Below the pieces are notes generated by a model that saw only the letters and a program-made list of their open reading frames with translations, was not told the DNA's origin and made no database searches. This document shows, one piece after another, positions 11,300 through 22,423 of a stretch of 34,087 nt of DNA (position 1 is its first letter; the number at the start of each line of letters is the position of its first letter). This stretch comes from Nymphaea colorata (Eukaryota > Streptophyta > Magnoliopsida > Nymphaeales > Nymphaeaceae): the NCBI RefSeq assembly GCF_008831285.2, contig NW_022205087.1, forward strand, positions 1-34,087. Reading direction: 5' to 3'. Both the position numbers and the translations under genes were made by a program.

Positions 11300-12305
11300 T
11301 CAAATTTCCTTGATGTCATTGCTCGCCTTCTCCTCCTTCCTCTCCATCTTCTCCTTCTTCTCAGCCAGGATCACCCAATCGTACTGGTAGTCATACTTGT
11401 ACCCATTCCGCTGGAACAGATCCTTGAACATGTTCTTCATCACCGAGTACTGTGGCCTCTCGTCGAAACGCAGGTTGCGGCATTGACTGAGGTACTTGGT
11501 GAACTCGACGGGATAGCCCTTGCACAAAACTTCGATGGAAGTGGTCAGCTTCTTTTCCTTGATGCGCTCGTACTTGTCTCGTTTGTTGTTGGCCTTAAGT
11601 CCCTGCCATGGCAGCATACCGCGCAGGAAGTACATCACCACGTAGCCGATGCTCTCCATGTCGTCTCTGCAGGCTCAGTAAAAAAATGATTACCTTGTTC
11701 GATTCCCAGATGGGTGTTAATGGAGGCATAACGGGCGGTTCCAGTGAGGTTTTTGCCTTCTCTGTAGGGGATATGCTTGCCATCCCTTTGGATGTAGCGC
11801 TTGGCCAGTCCGAAATCGAGGATGAAGATCTTGTGGGAGGTCTTATTGAGTCCCACGCAGAAGTTATCTGGCTTGATGTCGCGGTGGATGAAGTGACGGT
11901 TGTGGATGTATTCGATCCTGGAGATCATCTGGTCGATCAGCATCAGCACCGTCTTGAGGGAGAACTTACGCAGGGTCTGGTTGAAGAGCGACTCGAGAGA
12001 GGGCCCCATGAGATCCATGACCAGCACGTTGAAATCACCTACATCTCACCGTACTTACCCTCGGTGGAACAGTAGTAGACGTTGGGGATGCCCTTGTCGA
12101 TGACCGTGGAATCGTTGTGGAGGTAATTGTAGAGTTTGCACTCGTAGATGAGTTGGGGGTGTTCGGTGTTGACAGGCTCGACCTTGACTGCTACTTCGAG
12201 GTTGGTCTTCGTGTTGATGGCCTGGTAGATCTCTCCGAAAGCTCCCTCGTCGATCTTCCGGATGATCTTGAAGTTCTTCCCCACTTTCTCAAGCATCTGC
12301 GGCAT
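11300..12305 (-). CDS. casein kinase 1 family protein kinase
   Basis: Three exons, 12305-12059, 12038-11694 and 11673-11300, with two 20-nt introns; 321 residues, TGA at 11300. It is a complete CK1 catalytic domain: glycine loop [15 protein letters not shown] with the ATP-site Lys, [17 protein letters not shown] catalytic loop, DFGLAKRY, and [13 protein letters not shown], the CK1 activation-segment signature. It also has [10 protein letters not shown] with LPWQGLKA. Each splice restores family residues ([12 protein letters not shown] and [14 protein letters not shown]). The C-terminal tail is short and Lys/Glu-rich. CK1 enzymes are Ser/Thr kinases with many cytoplasmic and ciliary substrates; the specific role is unknown. 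Start chosen at the first in-frame ATG, 9 residues before the kinase domain. Confidence 0.95.
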
Positions 12306-12522
12306 CGCAAATTATTACGATTCAAATCAATAACCACCATTCGCTTATACCCCTACACCCAATCCCCCAACACTCTTTATTACTGACAAACTATTGAGCC
12401 TGTATGCTATATGGAACCCGTCGAGAAAAAAGAGCAGCTTGGTGGATGATGTTTGGAAAATTAACTTTTCTGATGGGTTTTACGATGGATGAAACAGTAA
12501 AACTATACAAGATACAATATTA

Positions 12523-13467
12523 TCAGTAAATATCGCTTTCTATGTTCTTTACCGTCTGTGCGAGCTCCTTAATCACTGAAGGAGCAGTCAATCCTCGGCC
12601 TTCCTTCTCGAATGCCGCCCTGGTGGCAATCCTTACGATCCTGGAAGCTAAAGCCGGCCCATATTCGAAGTCCCAGAGTGCGCATACCGATGCCGTGCCT
12701 GCTAGGATATCCCCCATGCCTCCGCATCTCTTCTTGCCGCCCTCCGTGCGAACGATGAACGATCGATCTTTTCCAAGAATGATGTCGCTGGGTCCTTTGA
12801 TCATCAGTTTGAAGTGCGGGAAGGCGTGCTTGCATGAAATTTATGTGATTTACTCTCTGGAATCTGAGCTTTTCAGGATTTCGTCAAGGTCTATCTTGTA
12901 GACTTTCTGGAGGATGGCGAGCTACCTGTAGTTAGGTGTGAGGATGGTACGGAAGCGGGCAAGCTCATCGAAGAGGTGCGGATAGTGGCAGAGGTAGTAG
13001 ATGCCGTCGGCATCGAATATTACCACTGCATTATCTGGCAGATTTTTGATCAGTAAAGGCAGGAACTCCTGCATGTAGCGATCGCGTCCCAGACCCGGAC
13101 CGATGATCCAGCTATGTATCGCCTTCTCCCAGCCCTTCAGCTTCGTGGCCCATTCCTCAGTCATCAACTCCACTTCCTTAGCTGGAAACTTGGCTTCCTC
13201 TTCGGAGACAAACACAGGATGCACGATGATCTCAGGGGAGTAGGACTTGATGGCCGGGGAGCTGAACTTCGAGCAGAAGATGTGTGAGAGGTCTCCGCCT
13301 ACTCGCAGTGCTGAGATGGCTGAATAGAACGGTGCTCCTGTGAATTCAAACGATCCTCCAACGACTGCGATTCTGCCGTTTTCTCCTTTTTTGGAGCGGT
13401 TGCCGAGGTCGGGGAAGGCGCTCTTGAGGCGTTTCAGGAGCTGCAGGGTGGTGCTGGATGCAGACAT
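12523..13467 (-). CDS. NAXD: ATP-dependent (S)-NAD(P)H-hydrate dehydratase
   Basis: Intronless, 314 residues, TGA at 12523-12525. It belongs to the ribokinase-like fold used by NAXD/CARKD, which repairs hydrated NADH and NADPH using ATP. Visible motifs are GRIAVVGGSFEFTGAPF near the N-terminus, IIGPGLGRD, VIFDADGIYYL, LTPNYR, KGPSDIILG and RCGGMGDILAG with the catalytic Asp at 253. A TAG directly follows LTPNYR, and another TAG/TAA pair lies in the following loop; all read as Gln. The enzyme usually works with an epimerase, NAXE, which is not in this window. It is head-to-head with the coiled-coil gene across only 52 bp. Confidence 0.95.
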
Positions 13468-13519
13468 CGATTATCTGAATTATTATTAATCGATATTAGC
13501 AACGCTGTTAGCAACCGCC
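13468..13519. promoter_or_regulatory. 52-bp divergent promoter region
   Basis: The only sequence between the start codons of NAXD (-) and the coiled-coil protein (+). It contains ATTATTATTAAT, which read on the minus strand gives the TAATAAT-type word seen upstream of many starts here. Both genes must be transcribed from this space or from within the neighbouring gene. Confidence 0.6.
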
Positions 13520-14485
13520 ATGGACGAACCCTTCGATCATCGTGCGCGATGCCTGCAGCTGGAGGCCGAGAACGAGTTCCTCCGATCAGAACTTTAGGAG
13601 TTTCAATTCAGAGAGAAAAACCTGAGAAAAGAACTTGAGATCATGACACAGGTAACTTAGGAAAGACCGCAACAGAAAAGACCCCAACGCTAGGAATCGC
13701 TTGAACAGGAAGTAGAGCAATTGAAATCGCAAGTCCTTGCACTCTATGCTGAGAAGCAGCAACTGGAGGCCAGCAACCGCAACTACCAGGAAAAGGTCAA
13801 CGACCTCAAGTATAACAATGCTGAACTTAAAAATCTAAATGACCGCACTACTCAATTGCACCTCAAAGAGATAGAAATGATGAAGAAAGAAGCGGCCCAA
13901 AGCGATAACAATAGCCAAGTTCAGGAAAGGGAAAAAAGACACATTAAAGAAAAGGAAAGTTTGGAGAAAAAACTGTAAAGTTGTGCGGAAATTGCCAAGG
14001 AAATGGAGAATTATTATGTGGGAGAAATCAAGAAATTAAAATAAACGATAAGGGTGAAGGATTAGGATATCAGGAGCCTCACAAGAGAGCTATAAGGCAC
14101 CCGCACCCAACGCATGAGCCAAGGATAATCTGTAAAGCAGTGCAACTAGAAATGGGAAAAGGCTTGTGGGGAAATGCGGGAAGAATACGAGCAATAGATC
14201 AAAGAGCTGAGGAATAAGGTAAAATTTCTCATAAACAAGCTAGAGTCAATGCAATAGCCAAGCAACGAAAAACAATCACTTGGTGGATAGTTGATTCAAA
14301 GTAAGATGGTGCAGTCCAATGCCAGCATCGATTCATTCAGGTTCACCCCAAACTCATCAGTATCCTCTAGCAAATAACCAGCTCAATCCACTCGCCGCAA
14401 TACCTCGGGAATCAAAGCAAGTCAAGTGCTGACGCAGAAGATGGGAAAAAGCTACGGTCCTCTCGCCGAAAGGAATAACTATTGA
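13520..14485 (+). CDS. coiled-coil protein, unknown function
   Basis: Intronless frame of 321 residues ending at TGA 14483, with about a dozen in-frame TAA/TAG. From about residue 10 to 260 it is almost entirely Glu, Lys, Gln, Leu and Arg with heptad-like spacing, so a long coiled coil is likely. The C-terminal 60 residues are Ser/Thr/Pro-rich and basic (for example SSNSRRNTSGIKASQ-like composition), probably disordered. I recognise no family. The length and tail would suit a cytoskeletal or basal-body component, but that is only a guess. Its stop is 75 bp from the stop of the convergent P-loop gene. Confidence 0.82.
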
Positions 14486-14560
14486 TCATTATTAATCCCT
14501 TACTTTTTTAGTGCAATCATAACATAGAACATATAAGCATATACAATAACAGGTAGTCTT

Positions 14561-16789
14561 TCATCGGTATTTTTTTAGGATGACTGATTTTGTGGGACTT
14601 TGGTCATTTATATGGTATTTTTGCTTGAGATATAGGATTTAATCGTTAATTTTGGCCCAATTCCAGTTGGTTTCGGGATTTTTGGCTTCTAATTTGCTCT
14701 CGAGGCATGTAGATATATACTTTGGATCATATAGTCTTAATATTCTCTGTTGGTACTAGATGAAACGATCTAGCTCATCCGTTGAGCATCTCTTTGCATG
14801 CTATAGGCACCTTTGGGCATAAGAGAACATTGCATTTTCCTAAAAACTAGCAGCTACTTCGCTATACACCTCGGCGACGTTTTCCTTCTTAAGTGTAGGC
14901 TAAAGCAAGGTCAGCAAACGCATCACTTCCTCGTTGAGGCTGAGATGAAGATTGAGAACTAAAGCATTCTTGTATTCTTTTAGTCTTTACAATAACTTTG
15001 CTAATTTGTTAATGATCTTTATCTTCCTACTCAGGTCAGATCCTTTATAAAACTTAAGTAATTTCTGAATACATGATGTAATTTCTTGATTTGATACTGG
15101 CTCGTTATTAGTTATGACGAAAAAGTTGATTTAATCTTTCTTTTGAGCAATTTTAGATAGGATAGCACCTTAAAATTTCGCTTTGTCTCTGTATGATTTT
15201 TCTCCTAACTTTTCAATATTCTCGAAGTTTCTCATGAGTTCTTTTTATAGAGCTTCATACTAACTGCTATTAAACCCTCTAAAGAGAGAGGAAATATCGG
15301 TATTGGCAACAGAATCGACCAATCTTTCAAACAGTTATGCGAATTTTTAAGAAAATGTCTTGAAGTTCCAGAACTGCATGTAGATATGCCCAATAAGGAT
15401 GCCATCCTCGTCAAGTTGTTTAACTATAAAATCTTTCTATATCAGTATATTCCCAATAAAGAAATATTCGGAAATCCTTCTCACCAAATATAGATAGAAC
15501 TACATTACCTTATTATACAGGTCAGATTCTCCGAAAATTAATTTGATTATTTGGAGCAGTTTACTTGAATAGCTATCAGCTATCAATTTACAAAAATCTT
15601 CCTTTCTCTTGATATTCGACCGATCATTCGAAGCTACTTCAGCCTTAAAATCAAACCTCTCCTCCGAGATGTATTGAATTAGATTCAGTATCTTGCTGCT
15701 TTATAAGAAAAACTCCTCATTAAAGGCTATTGGCACAAGGGTTCGCTTTTATGCTGTTTCAACGCTGTTCTTGCTTAGAAACTCTTTGAATGCCACGAGG
15801 AGATAGCCGTGACAGGACTTGCATGATTTCGTTTCGACCATCTAGTTAAGTAGCTTAAACAGGGTCTAAATGAATAATTCTTTAGCTTCTTTAACCCCAT
15901 CTTATATCCTTTTGATGATGTTTTTCAACTTTTCGTAGAATTCTTTGTTCTTGACGTGGTCACCCTCCTTAAAAATGTTGAGAGAGTAATAGTCATGCTC
16001 CTGAAGCTTCAGGAATTCAGCTTGCTAGTTGTTGCATATCTCCTTCATCCTTTGGCCGAGGGCAGTGTAGGGCATTTCATGCTTCTCCTACCCGTGGTCT
16101 CCTTTTCGGTAGGCTGGCCTTTCGATCACGTGGATCTTGTTATCAGTGATGCCGCCATAGTACTAAAGAAGCCCTGGGATTTTGGATCGTGTGACAGCAT
16201 CTCTGAAGCAAAAGCAGGCTGCTGTTTGATTCTCCCTTGCATTCTCAAGGCGGTTGATGATGATGTTGACGCAGCTGCTGCAGTTGGGGAACATGGTGCG
16301 GAAGCTGCTCAGCATGTGGAGTTCCTTATCGTTGAGTTAGAACCTGCCGTTCTTGTACTGGAGAGTGACGACCAGCAGGAAGCGCACTTCTTTCAGGTTG
16401 GCGGCCATGGTGCGGATGTAATGGAAGTTGATGAGCTCCCGGAAGCGGGAACTGTCTGCGTGGCCAGGCATATCCACGATTGCCCACTTGTTGTAGTCCT
16501 TCTTGCTGTGGTAGAAGTTGGGCTTTTCGGTGACTGACTGGTGTGTGTTTCTGACCACTCCTTCCAGGTTTTTGTCGGTGGGGTTGATGTAGGTGAGTTC
16601 GCCTTCGTCGTAGACTACTTTCATGGCTGCTCCGGACATGGCGAGGGCGAGGGTGGATTTGCCGGCGCGGGTGTTGCCGATGAAGATGACTCCCTTTTAG
16701 TCCTGGGGCAGGCCTTCGGCCAGTTGGAAGCGGTAGGCGAAGTCTTAGTAGGTTTAGGGTTTGTGCTTATTGATATTTTTGTCGGACAT
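14561..16789 (-). CDS. large P-loop (GTPase-like) protein
   Basis: Intronless frame of 742 residues from ATG 16789 to TGA 14561-14563, rich in TAA/TAG. The N-terminal 200 residues carry a Walker A/G1 motif GNTRAGKST (residues about 38-46) and a G3-like VDMPGHADS. A possible G4 is IINRLEN, which lacks the canonical NKxD. The ATG lies 27 residues before the first strand of the domain. The remaining 500 residues are charged and helical with several short coiled-coil-like stretches and no motif I know. It resembles translation-factor-like or septin/AIG-like P-loop proteins only in these motifs, so nucleotide hydrolysis is inferred and the family is open. Composition turns AT-richer towards the C-terminus. 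Confidence 0.8.
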
Positions 16790-16973
16790 CACTTATTTAT
16801 ACTTATAATTAGAACATCTACAAGAATGGCATTCTTGAGTTTAAACTGAAAATCAAGGATAGGGTAATATCCCGTTTAATTCTCATTTTAAGTCTAGCTT
16901 AGCCAACAATCCATTTCAAAGCAGAAATAAAAGTCGGCACTGTTTGGGTTATTTATTACTAAATTACACGGGC

Positions 16974-18936
16974 ATGAGCGGCATCTACCAATAACTATGC
17001 AACCTATTCATCAAACCCGCCCGCCAAAACTACTCCGACCACGACCTGGGTACGCCTCCAATCATTCAGGCCCTATCGCCTTGGGTCCGCATGGAGTCCG
17101 ATAGAACTTCACCCTTATCTCCCAGCAGGGTCACGAGCTAAAGGCTTCCTTCTTTCGTACGAGAAACAGATCCACGGACACTTGCGTTCTCTACCTCCAC
17201 AGCTTCAACGGCTCGAGACTTTAGTGTACACCTGATGTGATTCAGCGCTGAGATACGCATCGGAAGTATTGCAAGCGGGTTTTCACTTTTGTTCCTTCGA
17301 CTTCGCAGGATGCGGTAACTCGGGCGGAGAGTACGTATCGTTGGGTTGCAACTAGCGGTGGGATGTTCTGAAGGTGATTTAGCAGGTAAAGTTGAGATTC
17401 GGAGTGACCCACTTCTTCATCTGGGGACGGTCGATGGGGGCGGTCGCGGCTGTCAAGTTCTACCAACTGCTGAGCGAGGAGCAGAGCGCAGGCAGGCATC
17501 AGGAGATAACTATATTGGGATTGGTATTGGACAGCGCCTTCATCAGTTTGAAAAGGATGGTGGTGGAGGTGGCTCAGAGCAGGATTTCCATCCCAGGGTT
17601 GCTGGTGAAGGCGGTGTTTATGATGGTGAGTTCCTCGATCGAGGAAAGGGCCGGTTTCAAGGTGGAGCAACTTTAGCTGGCATCGGATGTGGAGAGTATT
17701 AGGTGCAGTACTCTGCTTTTAGCTTCCAAGGAGGATTCCTTCGTCAACTACACGCACTCATAAGAAATATTCTCGAGATTGAAGTTGCACGACAACAAAG
17801 AGATCGAATACACCCGAGGTTAGCACTACGAAAGCAGAGACGTCAAGACGCTGGCCAGCATCTACTCCTTCTTCCAGAAGAAACACAAGAAGTATATTGA
17901 GCTCGTGCAGAGAATGGTATGTCTCACCAATAGTCGCATTAACGGTCAGAATCAGCATATCCAAGATTTTTCACTTGAGAAACATACAAAATCATTAAGA
18001 AAATATGAACCCAAACAAATCCCTCTAGAGAAACGACCATAGCAACTCAAAATGATCCATTAGAATGATAAAAAATTGCATCAAGGGGCTTCCAAAATCG
18101 TCCTCTTCCGCTCCATAGTATAGCAAAAGGAAACCAAATGCCAATAATCGACAGAGTTTCGCACCATTGGCTCAGACAAAAAGATCCCTCTTAAAAATTC
18201 AGAAATGGTTGACAGGCAATACCAAACCTAGAAGAAGATCGAAGAGTCACATATAAAACTAGGAGCTGCGTGCAAGCAATAAAAACACAAAAACGGGTTG
18301 AGAAATAAGAGCAAGCCGAACTTTGTATGCAAGATATAGTAACTATGCAACAGCCATCGCATTGAGGATGGGATATAAAAAGAATTGAGCAAGAGCACAT
18401 AGCGCACCCAATAGCAAATAGACTCCCAGGAAAACCATTGCAACATCATTGCTGATAAGCTTAAGAAGAAGGCCAGAAACCAACGTTAACGCATCATTGA
18501 GTTTAAGGATAGAAACGATATTGATGAGTTCCCCTTGAGGGTGACCTAGAGCCAGCAATTCAAGATGATAGAGGTCCAGACCAGCCAAGAGGGCATTAAG
18601 ATTAGGCCCAAGGTTAACTTCACCATTGGTCTGCAGCCGACCACTCCTGTCAGCATTAACTAATGCGAAAGATCAACGAAGAAGTTGTCGATGACTGCTC
18701 AGCAGTACAAAAATAGCCAAATTAAAACTAAGGGTATAGTCACTCTCAGTCCTAATATTCGCAGGCGCGGAGAGAAGGGAAGTTGCACCGACCTCAAGGC
18801 CAGAATAGGAGAGGAACTGAAGGGAAGTGAACAGACCAAATCGATGAATAACCTGATCACGTTAGGAGGCAGTGACCCCCTCAACTGCAGGAACATCAAC
18901 TCCATCCTCAACATCAACGTTAGGAAGTAATCATGA
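16974..18936 (+). CDS. alpha/beta hydrolase with long C-terminal extension
   Basis: Exons 16974-17049, 17070-17225 and 17246-18936, two 20-nt introns; 640 residues, TGA at 18934. Residues about 25-295 form a serine hydrolase of the type with LYLHSFNGSR (oxyanion region), FDFAGCGNSGGEYVSLG, and the nucleophile elbow GRSMG with Ser at about 140. The acid is probably in SKEDSFVNY and the His in RGQHYESRD, the expected order. After about residue 295 the frame stays open for 345 more codons. This tail is rich in Lys, Gln and Asn, with many TAA/TAG and no recognisable domain. The tail has no TGA for more than 1 kb, so it is probably real. The substrate is unknown. Head-to-head with the P-loop gene across 184 bp. 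Confidence 0.85.
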
Positions 18937-19067
18937 TTATTTTAATTTTCTATCCAACCTATCGGGCTGTATGATCTGCTCAGAGTTTAGTGATGCTATT
19001 GGGTTCGACGTATGTCAATATCTGGGTTAGTGGGTTCAAGCTATATTTCTGTTAATAATAAGCTGAG

Positions 19068-19625
19068 ATGTCCCAAAGCGACACCCACTCCGTCCGTTTC
19101 TCCTCAGCGCCGCGCATCCGCGACAACGTCTCCATGCACACCACGCACTCCTACATCCAGGCGCACCGCTTCGTCACCCCCCGCTCCACCCGCGCCATCA
19201 CCGAACCCACCCACCCCATCGACCCCTCCATCATCAGCATCATCAGCTCCCGCTCCCCCAACTCCAACAGGATCCACAAATTGCTCCGCATCAAACCCAC
19301 CACCTAAAGGAAAGTCTCAGCCAAGGCGCACGCAGAGATATTCGATCGGGCCTACTACCGCGAGCGGCAGAGGGTGATCACCGAGGTGGAGTAGTAGGCA
19401 AGTCGGAAACAGCAGCTTCGGCACAAGTTGGGCCTGACTCGTAAGCCAAAGCCCTGTTTTTACCAATTCGACCGTGCGAATCTGAGTTACATGGCGAGTA
19501 AGATCGAAGCCCAGCCGTCAGTGGGCAGATATCGGAGCAAATTGCACCCCGTGTGCAGGCTTTACGACTAATAGTCGCAGCGGGTGTCGATGCAGCCGTG
19601 CAGCCTGTAGAACCCCTTCGATTGA
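19068..19625 (+). CDS. small basic protein of unknown function
   Basis: Intronless 185-residue frame, TGA at 19623, with TAA/TAG in frame seven times. The protein is Arg- and Ser-rich. A central segment (AEIFDRAYYRERQR... to LRHKLGL) looks helical, and a later FYQFDRANLSYMASKIEAQPSVGRYRSK stretch ends in a PSVGRY motif reminiscent of Pro-Gly-rich microtubule-binding repeats. That resemblance is weak. No family assigned. The start ATG follows GTTAATAATAAG, the AT-rich word common upstream of genes here. The gap to the RCC1-like start is 28 bp, in the same direction. Confidence 0.7.
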
Positions 19626-19653
19626 CGCAATTGATTTATTATAATTAATTAGC

Positions 19654-20982
19654 ATGCTTTTCAAATCCCTTCTGAGAGTGGCTCCCATGGCCCTCGCCGC
19701 GCTCTCCCCGCACCTCCTCTGCAAGGAGCAGCCAAAAACCAAGTCTTCATGTGGGGGAACGGTGTCTACCAGGCCCGTCCTGACGCTCTTCTCCAGTTCC
19801 AGAACTTCACGCCCAAGCGCATCACTAACTTGCCCGACGGACTCGTGCAGTTGGAGCTGGGAGAGTACTACGAGGCGGGCATCGACTCGGAGGGCAGCCT
19901 CTTCGTCTGGAATACGCAAAAGACCGATGCCAACCTGGAGATAGGGGACACCAAGGACTCATAACGCAAAAATATTCAGAAATTGGCGAAGGGAATCAAA
20001 GAGGTCAGATTCACCACCGGATATATATGGACTCTCACGCATAAAAATTAGGTCGTCCAGTACCCCATCGTCAAGGAGTTCAACGAGGATAAGGAAGTCG
20101 TCAAAGTCACCCTCGGAAAAGCAAGAAATGTCGATCCGCTCAAAGGATCAAAACAAATTTGCGCTGGATGTACTCACCACATGATGCAGATGATCACCTG
20201 CTGGCTCTATCCTAAAAGGGAGAGGTTTGGGCGATGGGAGACGATACCTATGGACAGTGCGCCAACGATAGCGACCAAAGACCCACCTTCCCTCCCTTCG
20301 CAGAGCGGAGAGTAAGCTACCCCATCAAAGTGGTATTCCTCATTTCACTCAGCCTAACCTGCGCAATATTAGAAAAATCGCAGCTGGCGGCCAGCACTGC
20401 CTAGCTCTCGACTAATCTGGCACTCTGTTCGGCTGGGGTAGCAACTCCCACATGCAGTTGTCGCACTAGTAGTAGTTTTCGCAGATGAACACCCCGCTAA
20501 TTTGCTCCTTCAAGCCCATCAAGATCAGCAAGGGCCTCGACGACAACGAGATCATCGACATCAAGGCGGGCGGAGAGTTTTCAGTAGTGGTATCGCGAAG
20601 CCGTCTCAGCGATTCCTTTGAGGTCCACACCTTCGGCTGTAACTTGAAGGGTCAGTTGGGCATCGGCGAGATCCGGCACGTGCGTAACGTGACTAAGGTG
20701 GAGGCGCTGTCCAATTTCACGCTGAAGCGGAACGGCAAGCAGGAGAAGGTGCAGGTGAAGCAGCTGGCCTGCGGGAACACCCACTGCATCGCCCTGCTCA
20801 ACATCGGCTACATCATGGAGTGGGGCGACAACGAGCACGGACAGATGGGCAACAAGAAGCGCTCGCCCGCCTACTCACCCATCATCGTCAGGGAATTCTC
20901 CGAAAAAGATATTCTCGGCGTGTTCGCTGGGCACAATGCCTCAGGAGTCATCCTCAGGGAAGAACCCCCAAAGAAAGCATGA
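19654..20982 (+). CDS. RCC1-like beta-propeller protein, possibly mitochondrial
   Basis: Exons 19654-20169, 20190-20332 and 20353-20982, two 20-nt introns; TGA at 20980. RCC1-type blades are clear: VFMWGNG, LFVWNTQ, HLLALSQKGEVWAMGDDTYGQ, GGQHCLALDQSGTLFGWGSN, VHTFGCNLKGQLG, CGNTHCIALLNIGYIMEWGDNEHGQMG. Both splices restore such repeats. The first 28 residues (MLFKSLLRVAPMALAAL...) are hydrophobic and basic without acids, like a mitochondrial presequence, so an RCC1L-like role is possible. The presequence frame and the propeller frame differ by one base: one more A in the five-A run at 19734-19738 would join them into 429 residues. Without it the only in-frame ATG is 19749, inside the first blade. 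Exchange-factor activity is not implied by the fold alone. Confidence 0.85.
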
Positions 20983-21407
20983 TTACTTATATTTATGTCG
21001 AATGTTCCTTATGAGCCTGGAGAAAATATTATGCGGAATAATCCATGAAAGATATAAGTAAATTTGACATCAAAAAATAAATTATTTGAAAATTTAAATT
21101 GGCTGTGACTTGACTAAGGAAGCACTTTTAAGATATGTTATATTTGGATAATCTTGGAAGAGGCCCTGAAGGAGAGGAATTATAAGAAGTGCAATCGGCA
21201 ACAAACCAGATAAATGGGTGATTATTGAAGTTATCCTTCTTCTAATGTATTCCTATTTTGTTGCTATCCACGCATATCTATAATCTTGAATTGCCAAAGC
21301 ACATCCATATATTATCAGTTTATTTTGCACAATAAAATTGAGCATCACAATGTCCACACACCCAACCCCCGAAAAACATATACAGATACCACTCTCACAC
21401 CATCACC
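20983..21407. other. intergenic region, no recognised gene
   Basis: About 425 AT-rich bases between the RCC1-like stop and the SAXO-like start, both on the plus strand. It should carry the RCC1 3' end and the SAXO promoter. I see no open frame of note, no tRNA-like structure and no repeat. Confidence 0.5.
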
Positions 21408-22341
21408 ATGCGTCGTCTCCCAGAACCAATCTATAAGTACCCCCCTCGGCATCTAGACCTCCCTCCCCAGCATCAATCCCTAAACCTAGCGAAAGGAAAT
21501 GAACGAGCGCACCCTCAAAAAGCTAATCGATATAAACCGCTAGTATCTGTCAGACAAGGGTATGTGGCAACTTATCCAGTGAAAGTGGCCGACGTTCGCA
21601 AGCCATCGAGATACGCATACAAGCTTCCCTCCAAGACTGGCCACAGCGAGTACAGCAGAATTTTCGCACGCTCCCTCCCCGCCAACGACCTATCGGAAAC
21701 CACTCCTAATCGCAGCAAGGTCGCAAACAACCTCAAATTGCCCAACAAGGGCATCACCAACTACCAATCCACCTACAACGTACCCTACATATGATCCAGA
21801 TGGAGTTTTCTCAGCGAAAGCAATAGCAATTGTTGAAGCGTTTGCAGGCATAGCGTCCACAGAAGTATGAGCGAAAATAAGGGCCATTTTTCACTGAAAC
21901 AAGTTACCACCATGACTTCCACCCGCATGGCAATTCTCCACTGTCTTAGGAGGTAAAACCTGGAGACCACATCACCACAGGCGGGAAATTCAACGATGCA
22001 ACCACCTACAACCAGCACTACCACCCCGCGTCCTCCTCGCCACCACCCTGCCCAATCGTCCACAAAGAGTAATCCCCTTATCATTTAGCCACTCCATCTT
22101 CGTCAAGATCGGCAAACCCAAACAGTCCAGCTACCAGATGTCCTACCTTTCGCTGAGCAAACCGAGAGTGGAGGAGAGCTGCAAGCCAGTGAGCAAGATG
22201 ATCCCCGTTATGGCGAAGATAAAGTATCGCACAGAGTACACTGACAAGTACGTGGAGCAGCCGACCGCCGAGAGGGGTGATTTCCAGTGCCTGAACAGTG
22301 ACTAGCTGAAGAACTACGTGCTTAACATCCTCAACCATTGA
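21408..22341 (+). CDS. SAXO-like (FAM154-type) microtubule-stabilising protein
   Basis: Proposed exons 21408-21436, 21457-21559, 21580-21779, 21800-22068 and 22089-22341, all with 20-nt introns; TGA at 22339. The middle part has the spaced pattern of SAXO axonemal proteins: repeated short SxY/TxY elements such as TNYQSTYN and TSYHHDFHPHG, then KPGDHITTGGKFNDATTYNQHYHP. Later elements include SSYQMSY and KYRTEYTDKYVE. Introns at 21780 and 22069 are well supported because they join this family pattern. The N-terminus is less certain. A start at 21408 needs the first intron and one extra A at 21497-21499 (284 residues). A start at 21499 needs neither (260 residues). Skipping the 21560 intron also leaves an open frame from 21408, with less natural codon use. 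Likely binds ciliary microtubules. Confidence 0.75.
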
Positions 22342-22423
22342 TCTTCTATCCCATCTCACCTCTAAACCTCCATCCATATTTTAAGTAATAACTCAATAAA
22401 TATCATCTTTTGAAAGTAGGCCT

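Noticed and set aside
11608-12075. Long plus-strand frame antisense to casein kinase 1.
   Set aside because: It is a shadow of the conserved kinase on the other strand and has no family features.
18343-18588. Hydrophobic 81-codon minus-strand frame that looks like a membrane protein.
   Set aside because: It lies opposite the Gln/Lys-rich tail of the hydrolase gene. Hydrophobic antisense frames are a normal by-product of such sequence, and no family is recognised.
21408-21794. Continuous 128-codon frame at the start of the SAXO-like gene, ending at a TGA at 21792.
   Set aside because: The TGA lies inside a typical 20-nt intron (21780-21799). The codon use between 21457 and 21559 fits the spliced frame better.
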